From positions 1 through 46,199 of the forward strand of contig CAJJAQ010000003.1 in assembly GCA_905182095.1 (NCBI GenBank): a DNA stretch of 46,199 nt. Direction: 5' to 3'. The notes below the pieces were generated by a model, which saw only the letters and a list, made by a program, of their open reading frames with translations, was not told where the DNA came from and searched no databases. Position 1 is the stretch's first letter. Every line of letters begins with the position of its first letter. The DNA is from an uncultured Pseudomonadales bacterium. GTDB taxonomy: Bacteria; Pseudomonadota; Gammaproteobacteria; Pseudomonadales; Azotimanducaceae. Positions 8,100 through 16,343 of the stretch are shown here, piece by piece. A program made the position numbers and the translations under genes.

Positions 8100-9317
8100 C
8101 TAGCTGGGGTTGGGCATACCAACAATCACACCATCATCACTAAGGCCTTGTATCTGCTCGCGGCTATAACCTAATTCAGTTAACAACTCTGTATTGTGTT
8201 CACCCAATCCAGGTGCAGGTCGCTGTATCTTAGACGGTGTTTTATCAAATAGTGCTGCTGGCCGTGGCTGGCGGATACGACCAGCAATTGGATGATCAGA
8301 TTCATGAATCAAATCATTTGCTAGAATTTGCGGGTGCGTGATGACTTCCTCACGGCTCAACACCGGTGCACAAGGCACCTCTTCTGCATCTAAGCGCTCT
8401 AACCAATAGGCTGAAGTATTCGTCGCCAGCACATCGCCGGTCATGGTCAGTCGCGCGGTGACATTAACTGCTCGATCATTGGTGGTTAAAAAGCGCTCAT
8501 CTTCCAGCCATTCCAAATGCCCTAACGCAGTACACATGCCCTTCCATTCAATATTGCTCATGGCGCCAGCAGTAATGTAGCCGTCTTGGGTGGCAAAAAT
8601 GAGGTCTGGCGAGAGTTGGGCCCGAGCTGACTTAACTTCTTTACCCACCAAGGTGAAGCCGGACATCCCCTCTGGCCATAGGTAGGAAACCATAGTGTCT
8701 AACATGGCCAATCTTATATGCTGGCCTTCACCAGTGCGCTCGCGTGAGAACAAAGCAGCTGTTATTGCTTGAGCCGCGGTAAGAGCGGTGGTTTTGTCTG
8801 GAATAATGGTCCGAATCATTTTTGGTCTGCCGGTTTCGCCGTCTGCTTGAATGGAGGCCAGACCAGACAATGCTTGGATCACTGGGTCGTATACTCTTTG
8901 ATGGGAGAACGGTCCTTTCTCTCCAAAACCACTAATTGACACATAAATAATATCTGACTTCAGCTCCCGCACTGCGTCTTCACCAAAACCCATGCGCTCA
9001 ATAGTGCCCGGACGAAAATTTTGCACCAACACGTCGGCTGTTTTAACTAACTCACGCAGCACTTGGGCGCCAGCTGTGGTTTTTAGATCTACCGCTATAG
9101 CCCGCTTGGAACGGTTGGAGGATATGAACGTAGATGTAATACCCGCGCGGTTGGGTCCCGCGCCGCGCACCAGGTCACCGGAAAGTGACTCTACTTTTAT
9201 GACATCCGCGCCCTGATCAGCCAGCATCATGGTAGCTACGGGGCCTGAAATCATCGAGGTTAAATCGACTATGCGGATGCCTGTCAGAGGCCCCGTAGGT
9301 TTTTCTATTATTGTCAT
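8100..9317 (-). CDS. CaiB/BaiF family III CoA-transferase
   Basis: Transfers CoA between acyl-CoA and a free carboxylate, through a covalent aspartyl intermediate. The 405 residues are normal for the family. N-terminal GIRIVDLTSMISGP and ADVIKVE, then NFRPGTIERMG, are hallmark segments. The candidate nucleophile is the aspartate in RVYDPVIQALSG (about residue 144), aligned with the catalytic Asp of formyl-CoA transferase. The start at ATG 9317 is the first in the frame. It is convergent with the MFS gene (16 bp between stops) and same-strand with the acyl-CoA synthetase upstream (84 bp gap), so the synthetase and transferase may be co-transcribed. The actual acyl substrate is unknown; racemases of the AMACR type belong to the same superfamily and are an alternative. 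Confidence 0.9.
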   Translation of the reverse strand: MTIIEKPTGPLTGIRIVDLTSMISGPVATMMLADQGADVIKVESLSGDLVRGAGPNRAGITSTFISSNRSKRAIAVDLKTTAGAQVLRELVKTADVLVQNFRPGTIERMGFGEDAVRELKSDIIYVSISGFGEKGPFSHQRVYDPVIQALSGLASIQADGETGRPKMIRTIIPDKTTALTAAQAITAALFSRERTGEGQHIRLAMLDTMVSYLWPEGMSGFTLVGKEVKSARAQLSPDLIFATQDGYITAGAMSNIEWKGMCTALGHLEWLEDERFLTTNDRAVNVTARLTMTGDVLATNTSAYWLERLDAEEVPCAPVLSREEVITHPQILANDLIHESDHPIAGRIRQPRPAALFDKTPSKIQRPAPGLGEHNTELLTELGYSREQIQGLSDDGVIVGMPNPS

Positions 9318-9401
9318 TTTTACTTCCTGCTAAATCGTTTAAGACTCGGAGCCTAATGCTATTAACTGTCTTGACCCTTTGCCCTTAACGCGCAAACTAC
9401 T

Positions 9402-11015
9402 TTACCCTAAAGCCTTTTCAGCAAATGCTTTGGCCCACTTATAATCAGCTTTGCCGTTAGCCCCTCGGCGCACTTCTGGTGCTGGCAATATTTGCCTAGG
9501 TGTTTTGTAGCCAGACAAATGCTCAGTGGTAAAACTTATCAACTCCTCCGCAGTCAACTGACTGCCCTCTTTAAAAGAGGTGACAGCGACTATGCGCTCA
9601 CCAAAGCGCTCATCAAACACACCAACCACTAAGCAATCTATTACTTCAACATGGCGCTTCACCGCTTCTTCTACTTCTTCAGGGAAGACTTTTTCGCCTC
9701 CCGTATTGATACAGGCACTGCCGCGACCCAAGAGGATAATAGAACCATCTGCCTCTACCGTCGCATAGTCTCCGGGGAAGCTATAACGCACGCCGTCTAC
9801 TTCACGAAAGGTTGCCGCAGATTTTTCTTCATCTTTGTAATAACCCAGTGGAACAAATGCTGAGGTGGCAATTTTGCCCATTTCGCCAGAACCGGCTTCA
9901 ACAAAACGGCCATCGTCGGTAATCACTCGAACGCCTTCGTTTAACTCAAATTTAGCAGTGCCTTTAACATCATCACGAGTGGTGGCCGAGCTACCCATGC
10001 CGCCTTCTGAGGAGCCCATAATGTCGGCCAACACCATGTCATGATGGCGCAGCAAGCCTTGCTTAATTTCCTGACTCCACATTACGCCGCTTGAGGCAAT
10101 TTGCTTTAATGTGGATAAATCATAGGGTGTGCCGCGTTTTTCAGCTGCATCCAATGCCGCCAATATCGGCCGCGCGAATGCGTCACCCACAATCACAACA
10201 TCTGAAACCCGATACTCTTCCACTTGCCCTAACAACAGATCAGGATCTAAGCCCAACTTGGAAGTGGTGACAACAGTGCCGCCCAACAACATAGGCAAGA
10301 AGCTACCTAGCCACACCCCTGTGCCATGCATTAAGGGACACGCCGGCAAACTTACAGGCGGCGCTTCAATTTGCTCTAAAAAGCCTAAATATTCCGACAT
10401 GTTTTTGGGTGGCATCAGTCCTCGCCCAGCCGCGCCCATGCCAATAAGAAATTCTGCAAACGCGCCCACTGGATACATTACGCCCTTGGGCATGCCGGTA
10501 GTGCCGCCGGTGTAAAGCATGTACACGCCTTCTGGATCTTGGGCAACTCGAGGGGCTGGCTTGTTTTGCCGAATGGCGCGTTCATAGTCTACGGCGCCCT
10601 TAAGCAGAGTTTCAGTGTTGTCGTCGATTTGTACGAATAGCTTTACCTTGGGCAGTCGATCTTTAATTTCCCAAATGCGCATGGCATAACAAGATTGAAA
10701 AAAGATCACTTCAGAGTCGCTGTTATCCAAGAGGTAAACGAGTTCGTCGGTTTTATAGCGGTAATTGACGTTGATGGGGCATGCGCCCGCCTTAAAAATG
10801 GCGAACTGAGCTTCTTGGTATTCATTGCGGTTGTGCATATAAAGACTGGCCTTCGCACCGGGGCCAACGCCGTGGGCGCTGAGTAAGCTGGCTATAGACG
10901 CCGCACGTCGCTCGAACTCGCGCCAACTGGTATAGCGTCCATCAGCAATAGTGGCGGTGCGATTAGGATAGGCATCGCTAATTGCCTCCCAAGCAGCTGC
11001 AAAATGAAAATCCAT
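9402..11015 (-). CDS. Acyl-CoA synthetase (FadD19/FACL-like family)
   Basis: An ATP-dependent acyl-CoA ligase of 537 residues. The AMP-binding motif reads YTGGTTGMPKGV (about 168-179), the GG variant seen in actinobacterial and marine ligases for bulky acids such as steroid side chains (FadD17/FadD19 group). Other motifs are PLMHGTGVW, MGSSEGGMG in place of the usual GxTE, the ribose aspartate in FPGDYATVE, the hinge GRGSACINTGGEKVFPEEVE, and the C-terminal lysine region RGANGKADYKWAK. The start ATG 11015 follows AGGAG. It is same-strand with the CoA-transferase 84 bp downstream. The sequence differs clearly from the AlkK-like ligase at 4644-6287, so the window encodes two acid-activating enzymes of different specificity. 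Confidence 0.87.
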   Translation of the reverse strand: MDFHFAAAWEAISDAYPNRTATIADGRYTSWREFERRAASIASLLSAHGVGPGAKASLYMHNRNEYQEAQFAIFKAGACPINVNYRYKTDELVYLLDNSDSEVIFFQSCYAMRIWEIKDRLPKVKLFVQIDDNTETLLKGAVDYERAIRQNKPAPRVAQDPEGVYMLYTGGTTGMPKGVMYPVGAFAEFLIGMGAAGRGLMPPKNMSEYLGFLEQIEAPPVSLPACPLMHGTGVWLGSFLPMLLGGTVVTTSKLGLDPDLLLGQVEEYRVSDVVIVGDAFARPILAALDAAEKRGTPYDLSTLKQIASSGVMWSQEIKQGLLRHHDMVLADIMGSSEGGMGSSATTRDDVKGTAKFELNEGVRVITDDGRFVEAGSGEMGKIATSAFVPLGYYKDEEKSAATFREVDGVRYSFPGDYATVEADGSIILLGRGSACINTGGEKVFPEEVEEAVKRHVEVIDCLVVGVFDERFGERIVAVTSFKEGSQLTAEELISFTTEHLSGYKTPRQILPAPEVRRGANGKADYKWAKAFAEKALG

Positions 11016-11418
11016 AACCTCTCCTAGACAGCTTGTTAGTTAACAATGCTGCAAAAAAATATTTGTTCGGGGCAAATTACCGAAGCCAAAGACTGGGCAA
11101 AAATCCCTACAAGGCCAAGAATACTGTCTGAATTGTCGGCAAAGGTCCACGCCGGGATTTGCACAGCCACTTTGCCGCAGCCCCACCTCTCAGGGGTCAT
11201 TCCGCGCATTCATCTATTTTTACGCCCTTTTATCCAATCTTGCTTCGCAGTTGGCACGTTTCAAGCTAACTTTTAGTGAATTTGACCATAAACCTAGCCT
11301 CAGGCGTTACAAACCCACAGATTTACTAGGGCTAAAACTGGCATGGGAATTGAATTGTAAGTGACATAGAAGCTTTTACTTAAGCTTTACTACTTTTTCT
11401 TATTTGGAGGCTAGATCA
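11016..11418. other. Gene-free region upstream of the small membrane protein
   Basis: No convincing gene. It separates the acyl-CoA synthetase start from a plus-strand small gene and should carry both promoters. Two AAGCTT palindromes 6 bp apart (near 11371-11390) can form a small hairpin shortly before the GGAGG of the small gene. Nothing else stands out. Confidence 0.4.
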
Positions 11419-11679
11419 GTGAAAGGCCAGCTACGTATTTCTCGGGTGCGGCGACCACGAGCAACCTTGTTAGCAATATTACTGCTTGGGGGTGTTTATT
11501 GCGCGCTAGGTTTATGGGCCCACGGCCATATTGTAATGAGCAACAACACCAACGCACAGGCTGCCGAGCAACAATTCGAACAGAAACTTGTCAAACAGAT
11601 TGAAACCGTGACTCATATTCTGATCGACGTAGTTCATGAACCAAGCATCAGTCTTGTTAGGGTTTTCCACAGACTTTAG
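11419..11679 (+). CDS. Small single-span membrane protein, unknown function
   Basis: Not a family I recognise. GTG 11419 is chosen because GGAGG ends 8 bases upstream; a TTG at 11404 is in frame but would overlap that site. The 86-residue product has a basic N terminus (KGQLRISRVRRPRA), one hydrophobic helix (about residues 17-36, LLAILLLGGVYCALGLWAHG) and a glutamine/glutamate-rich tail that could form a short coiled coil (AAEQQFEQKLVKQIETV). The layout suggests an inner-membrane protein with its tail in the periplasm (inference). A PspC-like gene starts 54 bp downstream on the same strand, so the two may be co-transcribed. Confidence 0.6.
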   Translation: MKGQLRISRVRRPRATLLAILLLGGVYCALGLWAHGHIVMSNNTNAQAAEQQFEQKLVKQIETVTHILIDVVHEPSISLVRVFHRL

Positions 11680-11733
11680 GTCAGCGGCGAACTAAAACAT
11701 TTGAGACGCTAATACATAAAAAGGAACGCTATT

Positions 11734-11994
11734 GTGAGTTGGAAAGAAAAATTACATCTAGACAACATATATTTGGACAAAGAAAACGCTTGGATCTTCG
11801 GCGTTTGCGCAGGCATTGGTAGCGCACATAACCTGGCGCCACAACTGGTCCGCGTCTGTGCAATTATCAGTGGCCTGTTCCTTCCCAAACTGACCATCGC
11901 AATTTATCTAATTGCCTGGCTGGTTTTTGACGATCCTAGTGAACAGGCTGATCCACTTCATTTTGATGAAGAACTTGGCGACGATAAGGCATAG
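11734..11994 (+). CDS. PspC-domain small membrane protein
   Basis: An 86-residue protein with the PspC fold signs WIFGVCAGIGSAHNLAPQLVRV followed by a hydrophobic helix and YLIAWLVF near residue 70. PspC proteins sit in the inner membrane; in enterobacteria PspC with PspB relays envelope stress to PspA. Here there is no pspA, pspB or pspF nearby, so this is a stand-alone PspC-domain protein whose link to the Psp response is only inferred. GTG 11734 is the start, with AAGGA about 9 bases upstream. The tail is acidic (residues 72-86). It follows the small membrane protein gene and is convergent with the DUF3108-like gene. Confidence 0.82.
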   Translation: MSWKEKLHLDNIYLDKENAWIFGVCAGIGSAHNLAPQLVRVCAIISGLFLPKLTIAIYLIAWLVFDDPSEQADPLHFDEELGDDKA

Positions 11995-12048
11995 AGCACC
12001 CAGCACTTGCAGCCTTTTGACTAGCAGGCCCAAGCTGCCGCCAACCAT

Positions 12049-12945
12049 TTATAGCGCGGCGGCTAGTTTAGAAGTTTTCAGCAATTTCACCGTCAACCTC
12101 ATACCGCCTAATTTGGTAGAAATTTTCACGGGTAGAAAACCCAACGATGGCGCTAACCAATATGTCACGCGCCTGTGCACACTGCCCTCGACATAATCAT
12201 AAGGCTCCGACTCCACTTTTATGACACTAATAGTCTGGCCGGCAAAAGACATTTGCACAGTCGATTGATCAACGGAAAATATATAGCGGCCAATTGTGTC
12301 ATCGACATAGCTCAACATAACATTGTCGTTGCCATGAGGATTTTTTAATGCACAAGCCAGGGCCGCGAATTGACTGAGCTTATCTACATAGGTTGCGTTA
12401 TCTAAGGTCAGGGTTACTGCTTGGGGTTGGGCGTCAGGTGTTTTTGGCCCTTGAGTTAATCCCTTGTAGTTAATCAACATTTGCTGCCAATCAAAAACCA
12501 CAGCGTCGTCAAAGCGCCAACCGGGACTAAAACCACTGTTCTGATAGTTTTGTAATCGATAATCGCAGTTGGACAAGGAAAAAACTGACTGATGATTATT
12601 CGCTGCCAAGAAGTGGTTCACCTGACTTGTTGCGGTGACGTTATGACCATCCCATAAAACCTCAACTTTGGCCTTCAGACCCACGGGCAAGCCCAACAAG
12701 TACACTCCGTATTCCCAGCTCCCAGCCATTGCCTGCACGATCAACCGCCCTTGGTCTACGACCAATAGATCATCTGCATAAATTGCCTTAGACCCTTGGT
12801 CAGTCAATTGCCTGTTGGCAGCAAGAGCCTGAACAGCCCCCACCTGTAAAAAAATCATAAAAATCAGCAAAAATACACTTTGGTTACTTTTGCGATCAGT
12901 GCTTTGGGGGCGAAACAACTTTCGCCAGACTATGGTCGTTATCAC
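12049..12945 (-). CDS. DUF3108-like exported protein
   Basis: The long frame reaches back to 13065, but that part overlaps the DUF1232 gene, so I prefer GTG 12945, 20 bp after that gene's stop. TTG 12918 is another option, and no strong ribosome site distinguishes them. The resulting 298-residue protein has a hydrophobic export segment (about residues 23-42) ending in ALAA. The middle contains SWEYGVYLLGLPVGLKAKVEV and the end VTYWLAPSLGFLPVKIS, which resemble DUF3108 proteins, where a repeated beta structure and a final 'YWLAPxLGYLPVRI' are typical. DUF3108 proteins are predicted periplasmic or lipoprotein-like and of unknown role. It is the last gene of the glutamine-synthetase-like operon. 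Confidence 0.65.
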   Translation of the reverse strand: MITTIVWRKLFRPQSTDRKSNQSVFLLIFMIFLQVGAVQALAANRQLTDQGSKAIYADDLLVVDQGRLIVQAMAGSWEYGVYLLGLPVGLKAKVEVLWDGHNVTATSQVNHFLAANNHQSVFSLSNCDYRLQNYQNSGFSPGWRFDDAVVFDWQQMLINYKGLTQGPKTPDAQPQAVTLTLDNATYVDKLSQFAALACALKNPHGNDNVMLSYVDDTIGRYIFSVDQSTVQMSFAGQTISVIKVESEPYDYVEGSVHRRVTYWLAPSLGFLPVKISTKLGGMRLTVKLLKTSKLAAAL

Positions 12946-12964
12946 TAGTGAGGTCGTTATCTTA

Positions 12965-13420
12965 TTACGGCTTTTGCGGCGGTGGCAGCAGTTCATCGTC
13001 GGGCTGCTCAAGTGCTGGTGTAGAGGTTTTAGCTGCGGTGTTTCGCCATTGCTTAAAACTTTCAAGCTCTGTACTCAACTGAGCAATGACGTAACTTACA
13101 ACAGCAGCATCATCGATAAATCCCCAACCGAAGAGAAAATCAGGAACCCCATCCAATGGCACCACAAAGTAAATAATAGCACCGGCAACGCTAGCAATTG
13201 CCTGTGGAGAAATATCCCGGTACTCACCGGCGATGTAGGCTTTGAGCAAATCAATTAAAAGGCCAAGTTGTTCGCCTACCGCTTTGATTTTTTCACTACC
13301 GCTACCATTGAGTTTCTTAGCCGCCTGCACCACCAACCGTTTGAGACCGCTTGGATTGCTCAAGAGTTTTGCGCCACGACGCAAATAGGCGCTAAAACCC
13401 GAAGGCACCTTTAGGCTCAT
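12965..13420 (-). CDS. DUF1232 (YkvA-like) protein
   Basis: A 151-residue protein whose core matches DUF1232: YIAGEYRDISPQAIASVAGAIIYFVVPLDGVPDFL followed by GFIDDAAVVSYVI, shown here only as landmarks at about residues 63-110. The PLDxxPD...DD pattern is the family hallmark. One or two hydrophobic helices suggest membrane association. Function of the family is unknown. It starts 2 bp after the amidotransferase stop (TAG-CT-ATG), so it is almost certainly translated from the same message. A tail of glutamate, proline and aspartate closes the protein. Confidence 0.85.
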   Translation of the reverse strand: MSLKVPSGFSAYLRRGAKLLSNPSGLKRLVVQAAKKLNGSGSEKIKAVGEQLGLLIDLLKAYIAGEYRDISPQAIASVAGAIIYFVVPLDGVPDFLFGWGFIDDAAVVSYVIAQLSTELESFKQWRNTAAKTSTPALEQPDDELLPPPQKP

Positions 13421-13422
13421 AG

Positions 13423-14211
13423 CTAAAGACTTGCCTCGTCCGCGGGAGCTGAACTATTGATGTTCTTTGGCTTAGTTGCCCTCCACTGCACAGGGGGCGC
13501 ATAGGTTGTCACTTGTTGACGCACAAACGAAAGCGCCCAGCGGACAAAAGTTTGGCTATGCAGGTCTTTCGTTAAACTGTCTATACCCTGAGCAAAAACA
13601 CGTTCGCCTAATATATCCTCACGGTGGGTCATCAAGGCCTGGGCATAACCTTTATTGAACTCTGGATGACCTTGAATGGTGATGACCTGGTTATTCATGG
13701 TGAATCCAGCTATTGGGCACAATTCGTTGCTGGCAAATAATTGCGCATATTCCGGCAATTGCTGAACTTGATCCTTATGACTGGAAAGCAAACTAAGGTC
13801 TTGAGCGCCGCCGTCCATCCAACCGCAGGGCACTACCTTGCTGGTGTGCACGCCTACTGCCCAACCAGCCGATGCTGGCGCCACAACGCCACCAAAAAAA
13901 TGCGCCATCAACTGATGACCAAAGCAAATCCCTATGATCTTCTTCTGCTGATTTAAGGCCCGTTCCATAAATTGGGCTAACTGAAAGATCCACAGTTCGT
14001 CGTCGTACACACTGAGACGGCTGCCAGTAACAATGTAGGCATCACACTCCACCGCCTCAGGCATGGCTTCTTGCACAACATAATTGGTGAACTTAATCTG
14101 TGGGTCTTGTTGAGCGAACAATTGCATAAACATATCTGGATAATCGCCGTGTACGGGCTGCAGATGCTCAAGTACCGAATCGGTTTGCAAAATGCCGATA
14201 TGTAAACTCAT
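13423..14211 (-). CDS. Class I (type 1) glutamine amidotransferase-like protein
   Basis: A 262-residue stand-alone GATase1 domain of the GMP-synthase-like group (COG0518 type). The nucleophile elbow is IGICFGHQ (Cys about 96) and the other two triad residues are in TIQGHPEF (His about 182, Glu about 184). Such enzymes hydrolyse glutamine or gamma-glutamyl amides, passing ammonia to a partner or simply cleaving the gamma-glutamyl bond. ATG 14211 shares one base with the TGA of the upstream ligase gene (TGATG), so the two are translationally coupled. The pairing recalls PuuA/PuuD in gamma-glutamyl-putrescine breakdown, where a hydrolase removes the glutamyl group added by a ligase. However, PuuD belongs to a different branch (peptidase C26), so the same role is inference only. 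Confidence 0.85.
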   Translation of the reverse strand: MSLHIGILQTDSVLEHLQPVHGDYPDMFMQLFAQQDPQIKFTNYVVQEAMPEAVECDAYIVTGSRLSVYDDELWIFQLAQFMERALNQQKKIIGICFGHQLMAHFFGGVVAPASAGWAVGVHTSKVVPCGWMDGGAQDLSLLSSHKDQVQQLPEYAQLFASNELCPIAGFTMNNQVITIQGHPEFNKGYAQALMTHREDILGERVFAQGIDSLTKDLHSQTFVRWALSFVRQQVTTYAPPVQWRATKPKNINSSAPADEASL

Positions 14212-15623
14212 CAAATAATCTCGAAATAGCGTTCTAGCTGCCAGCTGTTGAGGCTGCGCTGATATTCACGCACTTCCCAATGGCGGCTCATAACAAAGTG
14301 ATCGACAAATTCATCGCCCAAATAGCTTCTCGCAACGGACGATGCATCCAGCGCCTTGGCTGCGTCCGCCAAGTTACTGGCAAACTTCGCCTCTACGGGC
14401 AAATTGTCTTCGACATCGTAGGCATTACCTGTAATCGGTAGCCCTGGATCCAGATTTTGCCGAATGCCTTCTAAGGCTGCACTGAGCATAGCGGCGGCTG
14501 CAAGGTAGGGATTGCCATCTGCGCCACCCACCCGACATTCAATACGCTGACTACTGCTATCACCTGGTATCACGCGAATAGCAGTTGTACGGTTCTCAAT
14601 ACCCCAGGTAGCCGCCGTGGGTGCCCATGCACCTTTGACCAAACGCGTATAACTGTTAATGGTGGGTGCTAATAGCGAAAGGAATTCGGGTAAATACCGC
14701 TGCAGGCCTGCAACCGCTTGGCGCTGCAATAAGGACATGCCTCGGTCACCACCTGGCTCAAAGAATGGATTGGCGCCATCTGCGTCGGCCACACTGAAAT
14801 GGAAATGACCGCTCTGGCCCGGATAATCCATAGACCACTTAGCCATAAACGTGGCCATAAGCTCTTGGCGTTGAAAAAACACTTTGGTGAAAGTCTTAAA
14901 CAAGGCCGCTCGATCCGCAGCCTGAATACCCACTTCAGATTTAAGCGCAGCTTCCCATACGCCGGGGCCAGTTTCGCAGTGCAGGCCTTCAATATCACAC
15001 TCAATGGCTCGACAATAATCTAGCAGAGCATTAAAGCGCTGGGATTCCACCGAAGTGCGTAACACTGAATAGCCAAAATTGCCTGGAGTCAATGGCGTGA
15101 GGCCACGATAACCTTTATCGCGAACACTATGTGGGGTTTCAGCAAAGACGAAAAACTCGTACTCAAACCCCGAGCGAACGCTTAGCCCCATTGCGGCATA
15201 TTCGGCCAGCACGTTCTTTAAACGCGTACGAGGACACAAAGGGTGGTCGGCGCCATCCGAGCCGACAAACTCGCCAATGAAATATGGACAGTTTTCGTCC
15301 GGCAACCAACGCTCGGTTTCCACGAGGAGGCGAAAGCTTGTATCGGGAAAGCCAGTATGCCATCCGGTGTAGGCTCCAGCATCGTAGAGTTGATCGTCCA
15401 CGTCCCAACCAAAGATACAGTCACAAAACCCGCCCTGTTTTTTCAGCAGACTTATAAACTTGTCAATGCCCACATACTTGCCGCGAATAACACCATCAAT
15501 ATCAGTAAGACCCAATTTAACTTGGCTAACGCCCCGGTCGGCATAATGAGCCAATTTTTGCTGCAAAGTCTCAGCATCAATACTGTCGATATCTGTACCT
15601 AAATCCGAGCGCTTATCCGACAT
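14211..15623 (-). CDS. Glutamine-synthetase-family ligase (gamma-glutamylpolyamine synthetase-like)
   Basis: A 470-residue ATP-dependent ligase of the glutamine synthetase fold. Family motifs are the beta-grasp start VKLGLTDIDGVIRGKYV, metal glutamates in GFEYEFFVF and HCETGPGVWEAAL, the ATP/glutamate histidine in GQSGHFHFS, the glutamate-site NSYTRLVKG with WAPTAATWGIENRT, and RIECRVGGADGNPYLAAAAML. It has the 'GxDxNPYL' ending and length of PuuA-like and type III-like paralogues that join glutamate to an amine, not of the housekeeping GlnA with its adenylylation tyrosine loop. ATG 15623 follows AAGGA at about 10 bases. It is the first gene of a four-gene unit with the amidotransferase, a DUF1232 protein and a DUF3108-like protein. 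The amine substrate is unknown. Confidence 0.87.
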   Translation of the reverse strand: MSDKRSDLGTDIDSIDAETLQQKLAHYADRGVSQVKLGLTDIDGVIRGKYVGIDKFISLLKKQGGFCDCIFGWDVDDQLYDAGAYTGWHTGFPDTSFRLLVETERWLPDENCPYFIGEFVGSDGADHPLCPRTRLKNVLAEYAAMGLSVRSGFEYEFFVFAETPHSVRDKGYRGLTPLTPGNFGYSVLRTSVESQRFNALLDYCRAIECDIEGLHCETGPGVWEAALKSEVGIQAADRAALFKTFTKVFFQRQELMATFMAKWSMDYPGQSGHFHFSVADADGANPFFEPGGDRGMSLLQRQAVAGLQRYLPEFLSLLAPTINSYTRLVKGAWAPTAATWGIENRTTAIRVIPGDSSSQRIECRVGGADGNPYLAAAAMLSAALEGIRQNLDPGLPITGNAYDVEDNLPVEAKFASNLADAAKALDASSVARSYLGDEFVDHFVMSRHWEVREYQRSLNSWQLERYFEII

Positions 15624-16343
15624 CAACGTATATCCTTTTATCCGATTTTTTATGCCATCGGCGCCCTAATTACGGCCGAGCGCCCATAATGCCCAAAATT
15701 TACGTTGAGTTGCCATTTCTAAATCATTTTATTTGCAAAACCCAACTCTCTATTTAGGCCTCAGCTGTATGGAACTTTCGATCCGATACAAGATATTTCT
15801 ACTTCACGTTGGGATTTGTTACTAAGCGACACATATAACTCTAAACCATTGCTATGCCGTCAAATTTTGTCAACTTGCCCTGTGGATAAGTTTGAGGATA
15901 ACTTGTGTCATTACAATGTATATCCGCTGTGAATCCTTTGATCCGAAAATAGAGGCTGAAGCAAATAATTAATAAAGTTTATGTAATTCAACACGTTAAG
16001 AGACAATTATACTATTTGAATTGAACGTTCGGCGCCATGTTACGACATATCATAGTTTTGTTTTCTAATGTGCATAAAGCAATCCGTTTGCACGTAAGCG
16101 GTTACTAACCCGTCAAGCCCTACCGGCAATAAATCCCCGCTAATCCACCCCTGATTACCACGAAATTAACCTGTTGGCGAAATGATAACACAACCCTTAA
16201 GCTGCGCGGTTGCGGGGGAATTTGCAGCCCTTTGAACTACATCCCAGTCAATTATTACTGCACACCGTAACAGGCGCATAAATGACCCTCAAAGGCTCAA
16301 TTGACCGAAAAACGCAGCCAAAAATGACGGAAAAATCTGCCAA
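15624..16343. other. 720-bp gene-free region upstream of the glutamine-synthetase-like operon
   Basis: The longest stretch without a gene. It holds the leader and promoter of the ligase operon and the 3' end region of the CnoX gene. The middle (15890-16020) is AT rich and contains a DnaA-box-like 9-mer. I found no open frame of coding character on either strand, no tRNA and no convincing hairpin with a T run. Confidence 0.5.
15891..15899 (-). promoter_or_regulatory. DnaA-box-like 9-mer
   Basis: TGTGGATAA is a perfect match, in reverse, to the DnaA consensus TTATNCACA. It is a single clear box followed by AT-rich DNA. One box is expected by chance now and then, and no dnaA, gidA or other origin gene is near. 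A regulatory DnaA site is possible; a replication origin is not supported. Confidence 0.3.

Noticed and set aside
11046-11276. Plus-strand open frame of 76 codons
   Set aside because: No ribosome site, no domain-like pattern, and composition unlike coding DNA; it lies in a promoter region.
12037-12063. GCCGCC/GGCGGC hairpin at the end of the DUF3108-like gene
   Set aside because: Short stem, 15-base loop and no T run; part of it is coding sequence.
15900-15945. dif-like sequence containing AATGTATAT
   Set aside because: The flanking bases do not form the XerC/XerD arms; the match is only to the central part.
15850-16100. Replication origin
   Set aside because: Only one good DnaA box and no origin-linked genes.
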